The notes: generated from the sequence alone by a model not told the origin. Positions 53,302 through 64,000 are shown, counted from the stretch's first letter. The stretch is DNA of 64,000 nucleotides from Chaetomium olivaceum (GCA_039881045.1 JAYWVB010000021.1:496001-560000), one strand, 5' to 3'. Program-made: numbers and translations.

Positions 53302-55268
53302 ATGGCGCACAATCAACAGAAGCCGTTTACACTTTCGAATGTGTTGGCTTTGTCCAGGTTCAGAAGGGTCAGCTTGGCGCAGGTTGGCAACGCCCGTCTC
53401 CTCCGTGGACGTAGGCTCGCCCTATGTGCTGGGGACTGCCAAACTGTCGTCAACCATCGGGACCCGTTGAATGGACCTCGGCAGGTCGGAGAGCGCTGCC
53501 ACCATTGCCAAATCCCTCTATGGTGCTCCCCCCACTGTGCACAATTCCACGGCCATTCGGTTCGGCTTAACAATTGGGGGCCGCTCGAGATCCTGATCCC
53601 AAGCTCTCGGGAAGTGCATGAGAAGTTGTGCCTTCGTGGTATTACCAGACATCCATTCGGGGGAGGACGCTCACCTGCCACCACCAAGCACTTCTCTTCC
53701 CAGCGGGAGATGACACCAGCCGACTCATCTGGGTTTATTATGACCAGAAAACGGCCACCCTCACCATCGAGGACCCGTCCTTCCACGCATTCGGGATACA
53801 GGCTTTCTGCGAACCCACCCGCCGCGTCCTTCTGCGGGATGACCCCGAGATGAGCGCCTGGACCTTCGAGTATGACCTCCTGTTAATCTCCTATCCTCAG
53901 CTCTCCATGCTGGTACCTCATCAGATGACCAACCGGTCTATTGCCGCCCTCGCCAAGCCACTACAGCTAAAGACATGGTCTGGTCCTATGGTTGTAGTCG
54001 CCGTGTCCCGCAACCGTAACGGAGAATACTGCCTCGTCCACAGCGTCAACGTCCGCGACATCTCAGCCGCCGTTATCTACCATCTACGCCACTTGGACAA
54101 TCCCTGCCGGCCTCTCGTCCCTTCATGGAATGATAACGTTTATCCGGTCCTGAAATTGACAGATTCCACAAACGAATACATCACTTCAGCATATGGCCCC
54201 TAACAGGTATGGGCCCCCGTCCTCGTTGGTTCTTAGAGAGATCGCGTTTGGAAACCCTGTATGGCAGCCCACCGGCTCGGTCTTCGTTGGTACATCAGCT
54301 CGGGCAACTGTCGCTCCTGGCAACACCTGGACCGCGAACCGAACTGGGACGCCCGGTGGCTCAAGTATGTCCCCGACGACGACTAGGAATGGGAAGACTG
54401 GTCCGGGCCGGCCGCTTCCAAGGATCAGGTCCCCGTCCCCCAACTGAACGTATTTCCCGTCCACGGATCCATTCTACTCAGGCATGCCGACCGTATTCAA
54501 ATCCAACACGAGCATGTTCTGCTGTTCAACAAGTACTTGGAAAAAGTCTTTGCGGCAAAGGGCATGCCCTCTAGGGATGGATTTGCGGTATACTGCTTTG
54601 AATTTCGCAAGCAGTACCCCGATATCCCCCTACCGGTAATTGATTCAACTCCTAGAGTTTTATAGAGGGAGGCACCTTTGACGATATGACATAGGTCCAA
54701 GACAGCACCGCTCAAGACTCGGTTGCAGGACTGGTCCCTTGGCGCAAGTTGATGCTTGCCGTTGGAGACTGAACGCACCTCTCCAAACCCCCTTCCTGTT
54801 CCCCGCGTGGTGGACCTAAAGAAATCACTCTTGATTGCCGCCTTGGTGGTTGAGTGTGACAAATTCGAGTCTAATTCTTATATTCCCACCGAGAAAAACA
54901 TCCTATATTGCTCCAACGACCTAACCATCTTCTCCGACAACGACCTGGCAGCCGTGCACTTAGGTCGATTCTACAAGATGGCTGTTTGGACGAGTTATGG
55001 ACTTCTTTGCATCCGGCGCGGCTCCCGAGGCTTCTATTTCGACCTTATCGCCTCCATCCCTTCCGAGGCTGACGAATACCCGCCCCACCGGACCGCTTTA
55101 CCGGGACGGCCGAGGCGACATTCCCTGTGTGGCTATTTGGATGCGAATTACCAGGACAAAGTAATACGAGAGAGGAGGCTCGCTGGATGGCAGGGATTCG
55201 GTGTTCAGGGAGATGTGATCGGAGAGGGGCAGGATCCTGGCGGCAGTGATATTTACTTGCCCGATTAG
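53302..55268 (+). pseudogene. Decayed gene for a fungal protein of unknown function
   Basis: Protein-like segments in order but in different frames: 53302-53640 (NNWGPLEILIPSSREVHEKL with a CHHCQIPLWCSPHC motif reminiscent of a zinc-binding knuckle), 53628-54203 (LLFPAGDDTSRLIWVYYDQK and MVVVAVSRNRNGEYCLVHSV), about 54290-54650 (NCRSWQHLDREPNWDARWLK and HADRIQIQHEHVLLFNKYLE), and 54756-55268 (NILYCSNDLTIFSDNDLAAV). The third segment is cut by an in-frame TAG at 54384-54386 in VPDDD*EWEDW, where a change from GAG is the simplest explanation, and frames shift near 53626 and 54290. No recognised domain beyond the possible knuckle. The in-frame stop makes true decay more likely than base-calling error. 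Confidence 0.6.
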
Positions 55269-55689
55269 TGGCGAAGCTGGCGGGTATTCGACAGAGAGTT
55301 GCTTGCGATGTGGCGCTTGACTTATTAGCGAATGGATATATCGGAGCGTAGAATAGCGCAGTTACGCCCGTAGCGAATACAGTATGTGCATGGTTTGAAT
55401 CCCGTTTTTGCATTAGGAAGCCCTTACCTTACGTCTATCCACATGCTGGCCTTTTAGACTAGGTACGTAATGAAAGCAAACGCGCACATTGGCGTCGTTA
55501 TTATTAACCTCATCGCAGTGATCTCCAAAGTTCAAGGGGGACGGTATGGATGTGGTTTGCAACTTGCGGTGACACTACTCGAATGCAGGGCTTGAATACA
55601 GAGTTGAATACAACTGCCCATCCCGGTTCGGAGTCCGATACATTCTCAAACAGTAGCTCATACTTCTATCTCCTCCTTCCGCGCCACAC
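55269..55689. other. Intergenic, no gene seen
   Basis: About 420 bp between the pseudogene and the convergent 3' end of the acetyltransferase gene. Confidence 0.5.
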
Positions 55690-56933
55690 TCAGCACCAGG
55701 CGTACTTCTCGTTAGCAACCCAGTCCACCTCGGCAGTTGGCTCCTCGCCATACCATCTCAAACTGGCAATACTGTCCTTGTCTCGCTTGACAAACTCGGA
55801 CTCAATCCCGCACTTCTCAACCAGGCTCTTGAGCTTCGGATCCGGGTTCCAGATCTGGATATCCCGCGTCTTCCACTCAGCGGCCTCATGCTGTGCAATC
55901 TGCACAATCGACCGGAATCCGGCAACCAGCTCCTCATCGGGCTGGTTAGGATCTTCGACCACAACCCGCAGAACGTGCAGAACATTGCGCTCCAGCTTCT
56001 TCAGCCCGCCGTAGTACCCCCCATCCAAACCGCCCAGACCCTCTTCCCTGGCTCACCAGCCACCGCACCCCTGACCGTCGGTGTCTTCCCAAAGATCGAC
56101 TTCGTCATGTAGTCTTCACGCATAAGATGCCACAGCAGGGCATCCAGCTCCGGCAAGATGGCCACATGCGGCTTGCCATCCCCACGGCGCGCCAGATCCG
56201 CCCTCAACAACTTCTCATCGACCGCGCACAGCTCCGCCAGCTCATGATACCCAAGCGCCTTCGCAACCTGCCCCTTCCCCCCCGCGACGGCCCCCTCCAC
56301 CGGCCTAAACGAAACATGCGAGCTCTCAAACGGCGCCCACCCATGCCTCGCATAAAACGTCTTGCCAATATCGCTATACAGCACCGAAAACAGCGACCGC
56401 TCCTTCTCCACCGCCGCCTCCTCCCCGGCCAACGCCACCGCCGGCGCCGCCACCGCCGCCCCAGCCTGCCACCCCCTCAATATCTCCCCCACCTCCGCCA
56501 TCATCCGACTCGCATACCCCCGCCCGCGGAAAGCCGGCTCCGTAAAAACGCTCGCGATCCCGTGCGCCACGCCCTCCACCAACACCCCCCCCTTCTCCTT
56601 AGCCGTAACAACCGCCCTCTTCCGCAGACTCTCGCAGCTCGACAGGATCGGCCGCCCGTCCGGCGCCATCCCCTTCACCGTCAGGATCCAGTGGGTGATG
56701 CCGCCGTCGCGCGCCAGCGGGACCGTCGTCAGGTAGGCCTCGCGGGTCAGGTAGTCGGCCTCGGCCAGCGCGAAGCCCCAGGTCGGGTAGGTCTGCCGCG
56801 CCGTGTGCTCGCGTTCCCCCGGTGTGGGGTGGGTGAGGATGAGGTCGGGGGAGGTGGCGGCGGGGAGGGTGGAGGGGTCGATGGTGCTGCCGGTTTGGGA
56901 GGGGACTGTTGGGGGGGAGGTTGTGGAACCCAT
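55690..56933 (-). CDS. GNAT-type acetyltransferase (LYC1-like), frame broken at a C6/G6 run
   Basis: Start ATG at 56933. The first 310 codons carry the acetyl-CoA-binding segment VEGVAHGIASVFTEPAFRGR followed by GYASRMM (the R/Q-x-x-G-x-G/A pattern) and later LYSDIGKTFYARHGWAPFES. The continuation, RNVLHVLRVVVEDPNQPDEE to the end NEKYAWC, is in the next frame from about 56022. Adding one base to the run at 56017-56022 joins them as VWMGGYYGGLKKLERN, giving about 414 aa, the expected size of LYC1-type lysine N6-acetyltransferases of fungi. A break inside a homopolymer with perfect conservation on both sides suggests a base-calling loss rather than decay. LYC1 starts fungal lysine catabolism by this route; assignment to that substrate is from resemblance only. 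Confidence 0.75.
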
Positions 56934-58068
56934 TTTTGGTGTTGGTATTTTGTGTGAAGATTGGGGTGGGAATTGATGGGTCGTTGAGTTGGGTTGTTTG
57001 GTTGAGTTGGATGTTTAGTTAATTTGTGTTAGATGGGGTTGGTAATCGATTGGTGTTGGTTGGTGGTGTAAGCGGGATGGTTAGATAAGAGGGGGACTCG
57101 GGAAAAGATCCAGATTCACAAGCCTGGAGAAAGGAAGGAGGAATCTGGGGCGGGAACAAAGCAGGGAGAGATCCGGCTCAGATCCGGACCTTAAAGCCCG
57201 GCCAAGAGCGACTACAAGGGAGTGGAAACTTCAAAACACACACCAACTGAGGGGGATGTGGATTCCGCTTCTTGTCCGAGACTGCAAGGGGGCTGCATCG
57301 TGGTGCCGACTTTGACGTAAATAGCATGTTTGTGCAGCACCGCTACATACATGCTTAGCTCAGATTCTCCTCGTTGGGTCAAAGAAGACGGCTATCAACT
57401 TTACAAAGGTACATACAATCTGGCATGGGCTTGGTTCAACGCGCCAGAAAGCCACCAAACTACAAACTGCCAATGACTGCCTCCTCAAAGAGGAAGCCGA
57501 CGATGCGGAGCAACGGGGCCACCACGCCTGTTGTGCAATTGGCTAGTTGCCCCGGACAGGCAGGTCAGATGCCCACTGCAACTCCGAAAAACGGCAAGGA
57601 TAAGGAGGCGCGGGGCCGCTGAAAGACCGCGATTTTACGTCACCAGGGCGATGTCTGCGTCGGCTCCCGGCGGAACGGTCGGCGAACAGGCCTTCTTGCC
57701 GCACTGGCTTGGTCGGCGCCGGACACCGCTCCAGCCATGGAACGACGGAGAACAGCGGCAAAAGCGGGTTAAGCCGACGGTAGGCGGAGCCGAACGTTGC
57801 TGCTCGTGCGGAACGAGGTCACAGGATGGGAGTATGCATCAGGGATGTCAAAACAGATCAACAAAGTATTCGCGGCCATCTTCCACGTATGCAAGCATGT
57901 GGGCACGTCCAGCGAGGGATACGGCGCCCAGAACCCGAGGGCGGCCGGGTCCGCGCTGCCGTGAGGGACCAGTGATGGTTGGTTGTTCCAAAAGTAAGTT
58001 TGGTATTCCGGTATCTCTTGACCGTCATCCGAACTCTTTCATTCCTTTCATTATAATGGCATATCCGT
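56934..58068. other. 1.1-kb intergenic region, no gene seen
   Basis: The promoter of the acetyltransferase at left and the 3' flank of CCT1 at right. A T/G-rich stretch at 56960-57070. The small plus-strand frames at 57374-58118 have no support. Confidence 0.5.
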
Positions 58069-59915
58069 TTAATGGTCGTGGCCGTCATCCTCCGCCTGCG
58101 GCTCAGGGTCCAGCTTGATCAGGGTATCAATACGCATGATGCTGATGCACGCCTCCACCGCGCTCTTCAGCTGCCGGATCTTGCTGATGCTGGGCTCCAC
58201 CACGCCGGCCTTGATCTCGTCCACCACCTTGCCCTTCATCAGGTCCAGACCGTAGTTCTTGTACGCCTTCTTGCGTGCCACTGTCTTCTCGTCCTCGTTC
58301 GCCTCCCCTTCCTGGATGCGCTGCGAGAGCGCGTGCCTTGACCGGAGCTGCGCAACCAGCTCCGAGGCATCCTTGGCGGCGTTGACCGCCAGCGTCTTGG
58401 GGATGACGAGTAATGACTGCGCAAACTCGCCGATGGCGAGCTGCTCCCGCGAGCCGACTGTGCCGGCAAATTCCTCTAGGTAAATGTGCAGAGCCGTCTC
58501 GACCGCGCCACCACCCGGCACGATGCTGCCGCTCTCGAGCGTCCTCTTGACGGCGCACAAGCTGTCGTGCACTGATCGCTCCATCTCGTCGAGCTGGTAG
58601 TCGTTGGGGCCGCGGAGGATGATGGAAGCCGACGAGTGAGCCTTGGTACCCTTGACCATGATGCACTCGTCGTCCGAGATGCGCTCCTGTGCCACCTCTT
58701 CGGCATAACCAAGGTATGACGCCTCGAACTTCTCGTCGCCGTTCAGGTCGGAGAGTGTGCTCAGCAGGGTGGCACCGGTTGCCCTGGCGATGCGGCGGAG
58801 GTCCTCCTTCTTGCACCGACGCACTGCCATGGCGCCCCTCTCGACGAACAGCTTCAGGCAGAGGTCATCAATGCCCTTGGTCGTCAGAATAACGTTCGCC
58901 CCGGCCTTGAGGATCATTTCTATCCGCTCAATAACCATGCCTGCTTCCCGTTGCCGGATCTGCTCAAGCTGGTCCGGGTCGTCTATCGTGATCTGAACGC
59001 CCAGCTTCATCCGCTCCTTCTGGAAGTTTATGTCCAAGCAGGCAATCTTAGCATCCTGTACCCGCGTCGTCATCGCCTGCGAGGCCACAGTGCAGTTGAG
59101 CGCGTAGCCCTTGACGAGGACCGACTCGAGTGAGCCCTTACCGTGGGCCTTGAGGATGTTGACCGCCTTCACGGGATACTTGGATTCGTTCTTGTTGTTT
59201 GTTGTCTTCACAGCCTGCATGGCATCGACAACCATGTTCGCGAAGAAATCCGAGTCGGAGCCGATGATCTTGCTCGACATGGACGTCTTGGCGATGTTCA
59301 GCAACGACTCGCGACCCAGGTTTTCTACCTTGATGCTGACGTGCTCGTTCATGTACTTGACCGCCTCCCGGAGGGCCAGGCGGTAGCCCGTGATGATGGT
59401 TGTCGGGTGTATCCGGTTCTTCATCAGCTCGTTTCCTCTCCTCAACAGCTCCGCCGCGATTAGGACCACCGATGTCGTGCCATCGCCAACCTCCTTATCC
59501 TGTTGATGGGCCAGGTCAACTAGAATCTTGCCAGCGGGGTGTTCGACGTCGAGGAGGCTGAGAATGGTGGCGCCGTCGTTTGTGACAGTAACATCCTATT
59601 TCTTCATGTTAGGTCGCTGCTTGGCGGGGTAAGGAGGAAAAGGCGGGACGCACGCCAATATCGTCGACCATCATCTTGTCCAGACCGCTGGGGCCGAAAG
59701 AGCTCTTGACTACATTTGCAATCATCTGGGTAGCCATGACTGTGTTGGGTTAGCAGAGTCCATCAAGCATCAACCTCGGAGCTGCATCAGCTCCCAGGGT
59801 CAACTTCTTGACTGGGCAACAACCGACCATTTTGGTCCCGAATATCTGCACCCGAGATCTTTTGTCCGCCGAGGAACAGGGTGCCGTTGCCCGGCTGCTC
59901 AAACATGGAGGCCAT
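58069..59915 (-). CDS. CCT1: CCT1/TCP-1 alpha, subunit of the cytosolic chaperonin CCT
   Basis: Folds actin, tubulin and other proteins as part of the double-ring TRiC/CCT complex. Exons 59915-59828, 59739-59654 and 59595-58069 join in phase into 566 aa, the usual size. Motifs: MASMFEQPGNGTLFLGGQKI at the start, VVKSSFGPSGLDKMMVDDIG, VTVTNDGATIL, the ATP-site GDGTTS near residue 95, SIVPGGGAVETAL and MKGKVVDEIKAGVVEPSISK. The alpha-subunit identity is supported by the segments MVKGTKAHSSASIILRGPND and REQLAIGEFAQSLLVIPKTL. The C-terminus is DDGHDH. Introns are 88 and 58 nt. It is divergent from the prolyl-tRNA synthetase gene. Confidence 0.96.
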
Positions 59916-60371
59916 CGTGAGAGTATTCGGCTTGTATGTTGACTAGTGGCCGATGTGGGATGGTTGGAGGGGGGAGGGGAAATTGATCCAAAAGTCGGGT
60001 ATGTTGGACAGGCTCCAGCAATTTCGAAGCTTCGCTGCTGCTGCAAGGCGGGCAGCTTCAGGGACTTTTTCCCGGAGGGGAGATAATCCCATGCCGGCTG
60101 TCAACTGGATGCGAGAGTCTTATTGGTTGGTGACCCCACTATCCCCCCTGGCAATCGGTCGCGGCCCAGCCCACGGTGCCCCTCGTTTTGAAGCTGATAG
60201 CGGGTTGCTGGGTGCGGGGCATCAAAAAAGCAGCCCGCGTCTCCCCCTCCGGAATTTTGACTCACTTCTCGGCGTGTCACAGTTGGGCCTTCATAACGTC
60301 GCCAATTCCAGGAAATTCCCGTCGACTCGGGCCCATCCCTCGATCCCACAATTTCACGGACCACCGCAACT
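59916..60371. promoter_or_regulatory. Shared divergent promoter of CCT1 and prolyl-tRNA synthetase
   Basis: 456 bp between the two start codons, serving two housekeeping genes of protein synthesis and folding. No distinct TATA box was identified; GC-rich blocks lie near 60160-60260. Confidence 0.6.
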
Positions 60372-62143
60372 ATGGAGGACGGAAAGGAGCAGTCCAAGAG
60401 CGCGCTGAAGAAGGCCGAGAAGCAGGCCAAGATGGCGGCTGCGAAGGCTGAGAAGGCCGCAAAGCAGGCATCTCTCCCTGTTGTTGGCGGCAAGAAAACC
60501 GACGACATTATCGGCATCACTGTCTCCAAGACGGAGAACTTTTCACAATGGTACCAAGAGGTCGTGCTCAAGGCCGAGATGATCGAGTACTACACCGAAA
60601 TCTCGGGTTTCTTCATCATGCGCCCCGCCACAATGTACGTTTGGAACACGATCCGGAAGTGGTTCCAGGAGCGGATCGAGGAAATGGGTGTCGAGGAGAC
60701 GAGCTTCCCCATGTTTCTGTCGCAAAAGTCGTTGGAGAAAGAGAAGGACCACGTCGAGGGCTTCGCTCCGGAGCTCGCGTGGGTAACAAAGGCGTAAGTC
60801 CGACAATTTAATGAACGGTCGCAGGCGTGATACTGACCTTTGATAGTGGTGACAAGGACCTTGAGGTTCCCGTCGCCGTTCGCCCGACTTCTGAAGCGGT
60901 CATGTACCCCTGTGAGTGACCCTCGCTCACGTCAACGCCATCCCCCTCTGACCGAACAGACTACTCCAAGTGGATCCGCAGCCATCGCGACCTCCCCTTC
61001 CGCCTTAACCAGTGGAACTCGGTCGTTCGCTGGGAAGCCAAGCAGACAACTCCCTTCCTCAGAGCCAGAGAGTTCCTTTGGCAAGAAGGCCACACCGCCC
61101 ACCTCACTGAGCAGCTCGCCGGGGAGGAAGTCCTCCAGATTCTCGAGCTCTACGCCGGTATCTACGAGCAACTGCTCGCCGTCCCGGTTGTGCGTGGAAG
61201 GAAGACTGAGGCCGAGAAGTTCGCTGGTGGTTACTACACAACGACGGTCGAAGGATACATCCCCTCCAACGGGCGGGGCATCCAGGGCGCCACGTCGCAT
61301 TGCCTGGGGCAGAACTTCTCTAAGATGTTCGACATTATCGTGGAGGACCCGAACGAGAAGGGCAAGCACATCAACGTCTGGCAGAACTCGTGGGGTCTGT
61401 CCACACGTGTCATTGGCGTCATGGTCATGATCCACGGTGACGACAAGGGCCTCGTCCTGCCCCCGCGCATCGCTAAGATCCAATCCATCATCATCCCGGT
61501 TGGCCTCACCGCGAAGATGACAGCCGAGGATAAGGAGAAGCATCTCAAGCATCTCGACGAGATCTTCTTTACCATCAAGAAGGCCGGCATCCGCGCCGAG
61601 GTCGACTCGCGCGAGGGCTACACCCCAGCGTGGAAGTTCAACGACTGGGAGCTGAAGGGCGTGCCTCTCCGTCTGGAATTCGGCCCCAAGGACGCGGCCA
61701 AGGAAGTCGTCAGCTACGCGCGCCGCGACACGGGCGAGAAGGGCACGATTCCGATCACCGAGCTGACGACCAAGATTCCGGAGCTGCTCGAGACGATCCA
61801 GCAGGACATGTACAACAAGGCCGAGGCCGCGTACCGGGCGCACCGCCTGCAAATCACCAAGTGGGACGACGTGGTCCCCGCGCTCGACGCCAAGAACGTC
61901 GTCATCATCCCGCACTGCCTGGTCCCGGCCTGTGAGGACAAGATCAAGGAGCTGACGGCCGGCCGGGCTGACGACGCTCTCGAGAACACCCCCGAGGGCC
62001 AGAAGGCCCCCTCCATGGGCATGAAGTCGCTGTGCATTCCGTTTGAGCAGCCCGAGGGACTGGCCAAGGGCGAGACCAAGTGCCTGAGCCCCGAGTGCAG
62101 CCGGCTGGCAGAGCAGTGGTGCATGTTCGGGCGGAGCTACTAG
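60372..62143 (+). CDS. Cytoplasmic prolyl-tRNA synthetase, eukaryote/archaeal type
   Basis: Charges tRNA-Pro with proline. Exons 60372-60793, 60847-60911 and 60960-62143 join in phase into 556 aa; introns are 53 and 48 nt. A lysine/alanine-rich tail (SALKKAEKQAKMAAAKAEKA) precedes the class II catalytic domain: SQWYQEVVLKAEMIEYYTEI, RPATMYVWNTI, then motif 2 around VRPTSEAVMYPYYSKWIRSH and WEAKQTTPFLRAREFLWQEG, and motif 3 MVMIHGDDKGLVLPPRIA. The anticodon-binding domain and the C-terminal zinc-binding domain follow (KCLSPECSRLAEQWCMFGRS), ending in tyrosine as in all members of this type. There is no bacterial-type editing insertion, as expected for the eukaryotic form. Confidence 0.96.
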
Positions 62144-62552
62144 GCATCTAATGGAAAGAAACTAAATTTACCATTTCTAATCATTTGTCGTTTGCAATGG
62201 GTTGCGGTGCTATTAGCGGGCTAGGGGTGTAGTGCTTTTCTTATGACTGCTCAGGCCTATTTCCATAGGCGGAGCCTCGATACCTCTTATCTCTCATATT
62301 CAAACCTGTGATGTGACCAATGTTCGTTCGTGTTGGTAATGCCATCCATGGCATTGGTATGATCCGCAGAATGGGTTAAGCATCGCCGATGTCCATTCCA
62401 TTTACAATATCCGGTATGTCATGTGACGGGTATCTAACTACCTATCCACGCAGGGAAGATGAAACACCATCTTCCCTGTTCGACATCCCGGTACCTCGCG
62501 TTGGCGAACGAACCCGGAATGTCATCAAATTTGAGCTGTTGCCGCTTCCCTC
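62144..62552. other. Intergenic between convergent genes
   Basis: About 410 bp with the 3' ends of prolyl-tRNA synthetase and EXO5. Nothing else seen. Confidence 0.5.
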
Positions 62553-64000
62553 CTACGCATATACGCCCCCAGCTGCGGTAGACTTCCTCGGCCTCCCTCT
62601 CCCCCTCTTAACCCTCGTTCTGTCCTCAACCTCCACCTCCACCTCCACCTCCGCGTCGGCATCCATCTGCCTCTCTATGTCCTTACCCTTCTCCTTGTCA
62701 GCCTTCCTCGGCCTCCCCCTCCGCTTACCGCCAGAAGCCCCCTTTGACGGCCCCCTACCGCCGGCGTCCTCAATATCCCCACCCACAACCGCCGCCGCCG
62801 CCGCTGCCGCCTCAGCATCTACCTCCACCCCCACCTCTACGCTCGGCACCGACACGGCGCTTCGCGCGCTCTTCCTACTCTGCGCCCTTCGCAGCGCCTC
62901 GCGGTCCATGCCCGCGCGCCACTCGCACACGTCGCGGAACTCGCACAAGCGACACTTGAACCCGGCCTCGTCGGGCGCCACGCCGCGCGGGGGTCGCTCC
63001 CCGCGCCACCAGCGCATCGTTTCGGAGAGGTACATGTCGAGCGTCTCGGGCTCGACGAAGAAGGTGTGCGTGCAGATGACCGAGCCAGGTTTTGGTTCGG
63101 CGGTTTTAGCTCCAGCTTTGGGGGCGGGTTCAAGTTCGGGCTCGGGTTCGGGGTCGGGGGCGAGGAGTGGGTCTGTTTCTTCGTCGTCGCCGTCGTTCGG
63201 GTTGGTGGTAGTTGGGTCTGGGTCCGTTGTGATGGTGGTGGTGGTGATGGTGGGGCTGGGAGGTGGCGAGTCCCGCCCGCGGTAGCGGTACTCAACAGCT
63301 ACTATCTTGCCGAGGTCTGACGCGCCGCGGGGGAAGGTGAGTGCCAACTCGAACTTGAGGAGGCCGACGAGGGTGCGGAGAGAGCCGTATTTCAGCTTTG
63401 GTTCGGGGAAATCAGCGAAGGAGACCTGCGAAGGGCTGGAAGGAGCCGAGACAAAATCGGCATTGGAGTCGACATCGGCGGCTTCGTGATCGCTAAGCGT
63501 AGACGCGGTCTCCGCGTCGGCTTCAGTGAAAACTTCGTCATGGACCGCACCGATCTGTGCTATGAAAGCGTCGGAGAAGGGCTCATCGGGGTCGAGGCCG
63601 TAGCGCTCAAACACACGCATGTAGTCCAGCCTGTCGGACGCCATATCCGATATGAAGCGATGGTATAGAAATAACTGGATGAGTGAAACCCGGACCTGCG
63701 GTTGCGGGGGTGGGGAGGCGCTGCTCCGGGTCTTGACATCGGAAATGAAGATCTCATAATCACTCGGAGTGCTCAGCTCGTAGGGCTGCGAGTTTGTGAT
63801 GGTTTGACTGCTCCCACGGTTGCTCAAGACGTCCTCCTGCAGCTCCGCATCGGGGTTTTCCGTACTCATTCGGTCGATGACGCCGCAGACCAAGTTGCCC
63901 TCGACCATACCCCATACCTCGAATTCGCGGGTGAAGCCCCGTTCTCGGAGTGTGCGCAGACCTTGGATCATATTCCAGATCTTCAGGCCGAAGTTGTCTT
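62553..64000 (-). CDS. EXO5: EXO5/DEM1 exonuclease V, 5' part outside the window
   Basis: A single-strand DNA exonuclease of the PD-(D/E)XK (RecB-like) type, acting in mitochondrial or nuclear DNA repair. The frame is open to the window edge (KDNFGLKIWNMIQGLRTLRE), so the start lies beyond 64000. Visible family features: VWGMVEGNLVCGVIDRMST, where GVIDR is part of the nuclease core; YEIFISDVKTRSSA with the catalytic D-x-K; LFLYHRFISDM; and the C-terminal iron-sulphur cysteines FKCRLCEFRDVCEWR. The fourth cluster cysteine should be in the missing N-terminal part. Unusual features: a D/E/P-rich insert before the cysteine cluster and a C-terminal extension carrying two AT-hook motifs, KRRGRPRKA and KRGRGRPRKS, with an EVEVEVEVED run between them. 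Confidence 0.85.
   Translation of the reverse strand, partial: DNFGLKIWNMIQGLRTLRERGFTREFEVWGMVEGNLVCGVIDRMSTENPDAELQEDVLSNRGSSQTITNSQPYELSTPSDYEIFISDVKTRSSASPPPQPQVRVSLIQLFLYHRFISDMASDRLDYMRVFERYGLDPDEPFSDAFIAQIGAVHDEVFTEADAETASTLSDHEAADVDSNADFVSAPSSPSQVSFADFPEPKLKYGSLRTLVGLLKFELALTFPRGASDLGKIVAVEYRYRGRDSPPPSPTITTTTITTDPDPTTTNPNDGDDEETDPLLAPDPEPEPELEPAPKAGAKTAEPKPGSVICTHTFFVEPETLDMYLSETMRWWRGERPPRGVAPDEAGFKCRLCEFRDVCEWRAGMDREALRRAQSRKSARSAVSVPSVEVGVEVDAEAAAAAAAVVGGDIEDAGGRGPSKGASGGKRRGRPRKADKEKGKDIERQMDADAEVEVEVEVEDRTRVKRGRGRPRKSTAAGGVYA

Noticed and set aside
60932..61915. Minus-strand frame of 327 codons
   Set aside because: Antisense shadow of prolyl-tRNA synthetase; it carries no recognisable domain.

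Overview
The window looks like nuclear DNA of a filamentous ascomycete, most likely a Sordariomycete and possibly Sordariales. This rests on short introns (about 44-90 nt, GT...AG with CTAAC/CTGAC-type branch sites), compact GC-rich genes, a secreted GH62 arabinofuranosidase with a CBM1, a LaeA-like methyltransferase, a fungal cupredoxin, a Fungal_N/ankyrin protein, and AT-rich repeat remnants of the kind left by repeat-induced point mutation (RIP). No prokaryotic gene organisation, CRISPR array or convincing tRNA was seen. Genes are transcribed singly; the relationships that matter are divergent promoters and convergent 3' ends.

Layout. 1-6.2 kb: a 158-bp tandem repeat, an FAD monooxygenase, then an AT-rich, gene-poor block with a 15-bp minisatellite and one lineage-type hypothetical gene. 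6.2-6.7 kb: a solo LTR. 7.7-9.1 kb: LaeA-like methyltransferase. 10-13 kb: a decayed double cytochrome-b5-domain gene. 13-15.5 kb: a hAT transposase with one frameshift. 15.9-19.7 kb: a FAR1-type DNA-binding protein, a UbiE-like methyltransferase and an interferon-inducible 6-16 family membrane protein. 20.1-22 kb: a complete Fot1/pogo element with 47-bp terminal inverted repeats and TA target duplication. 23-25.4 kb: a six-exon fungal transcription-factor-like protein. 27.4-28.6 kb: GH62-CBM1. 29.9-31.3 kb: a tubulin-tyrosine-ligase-family gene broken by many one-base losses. 33.5-36.6 kb: ESF1 and a membrane protein. 38.3-43 kb: a Fungal_N/ankyrin protein and, tail to tail, a coding gene split by a second copy of the same solo LTR. 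43.7-49.5 kb: cupredoxin, phospholipase D-like protein and M28 aminopeptidase. 50-51.7 kb: AFG1. 53.3-55.3 kb: a pseudogene. 55.7-56.9 kb: a LYC1-type acetyltransferase with a frameshift. 58-62.1 kb: CCT1 and prolyl-tRNA synthetase, divergent. 62.5-64 kb: the 3' part of EXO5.

The genes do not form an evident pathway or secondary-metabolite cluster. Housekeeping functions (ESF1, CCT1, prolyl-tRNA synthetase, AFG1, EXO5) alternate with accessory genes (GH62, cupredoxin, methyltransferases, ankyrin protein) and mobile elements of three classes. The clearest single observation is the LTR at 42014-42470: it has a perfect 5-bp duplication (AAATG) and splits an otherwise intact reading frame. A second cross-cutting observation is that many frameshifts here are cured by adding one base to a short homopolymer, so real decay and sequence error must be told apart. 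I did not find a convincing new defence or metabolic system.
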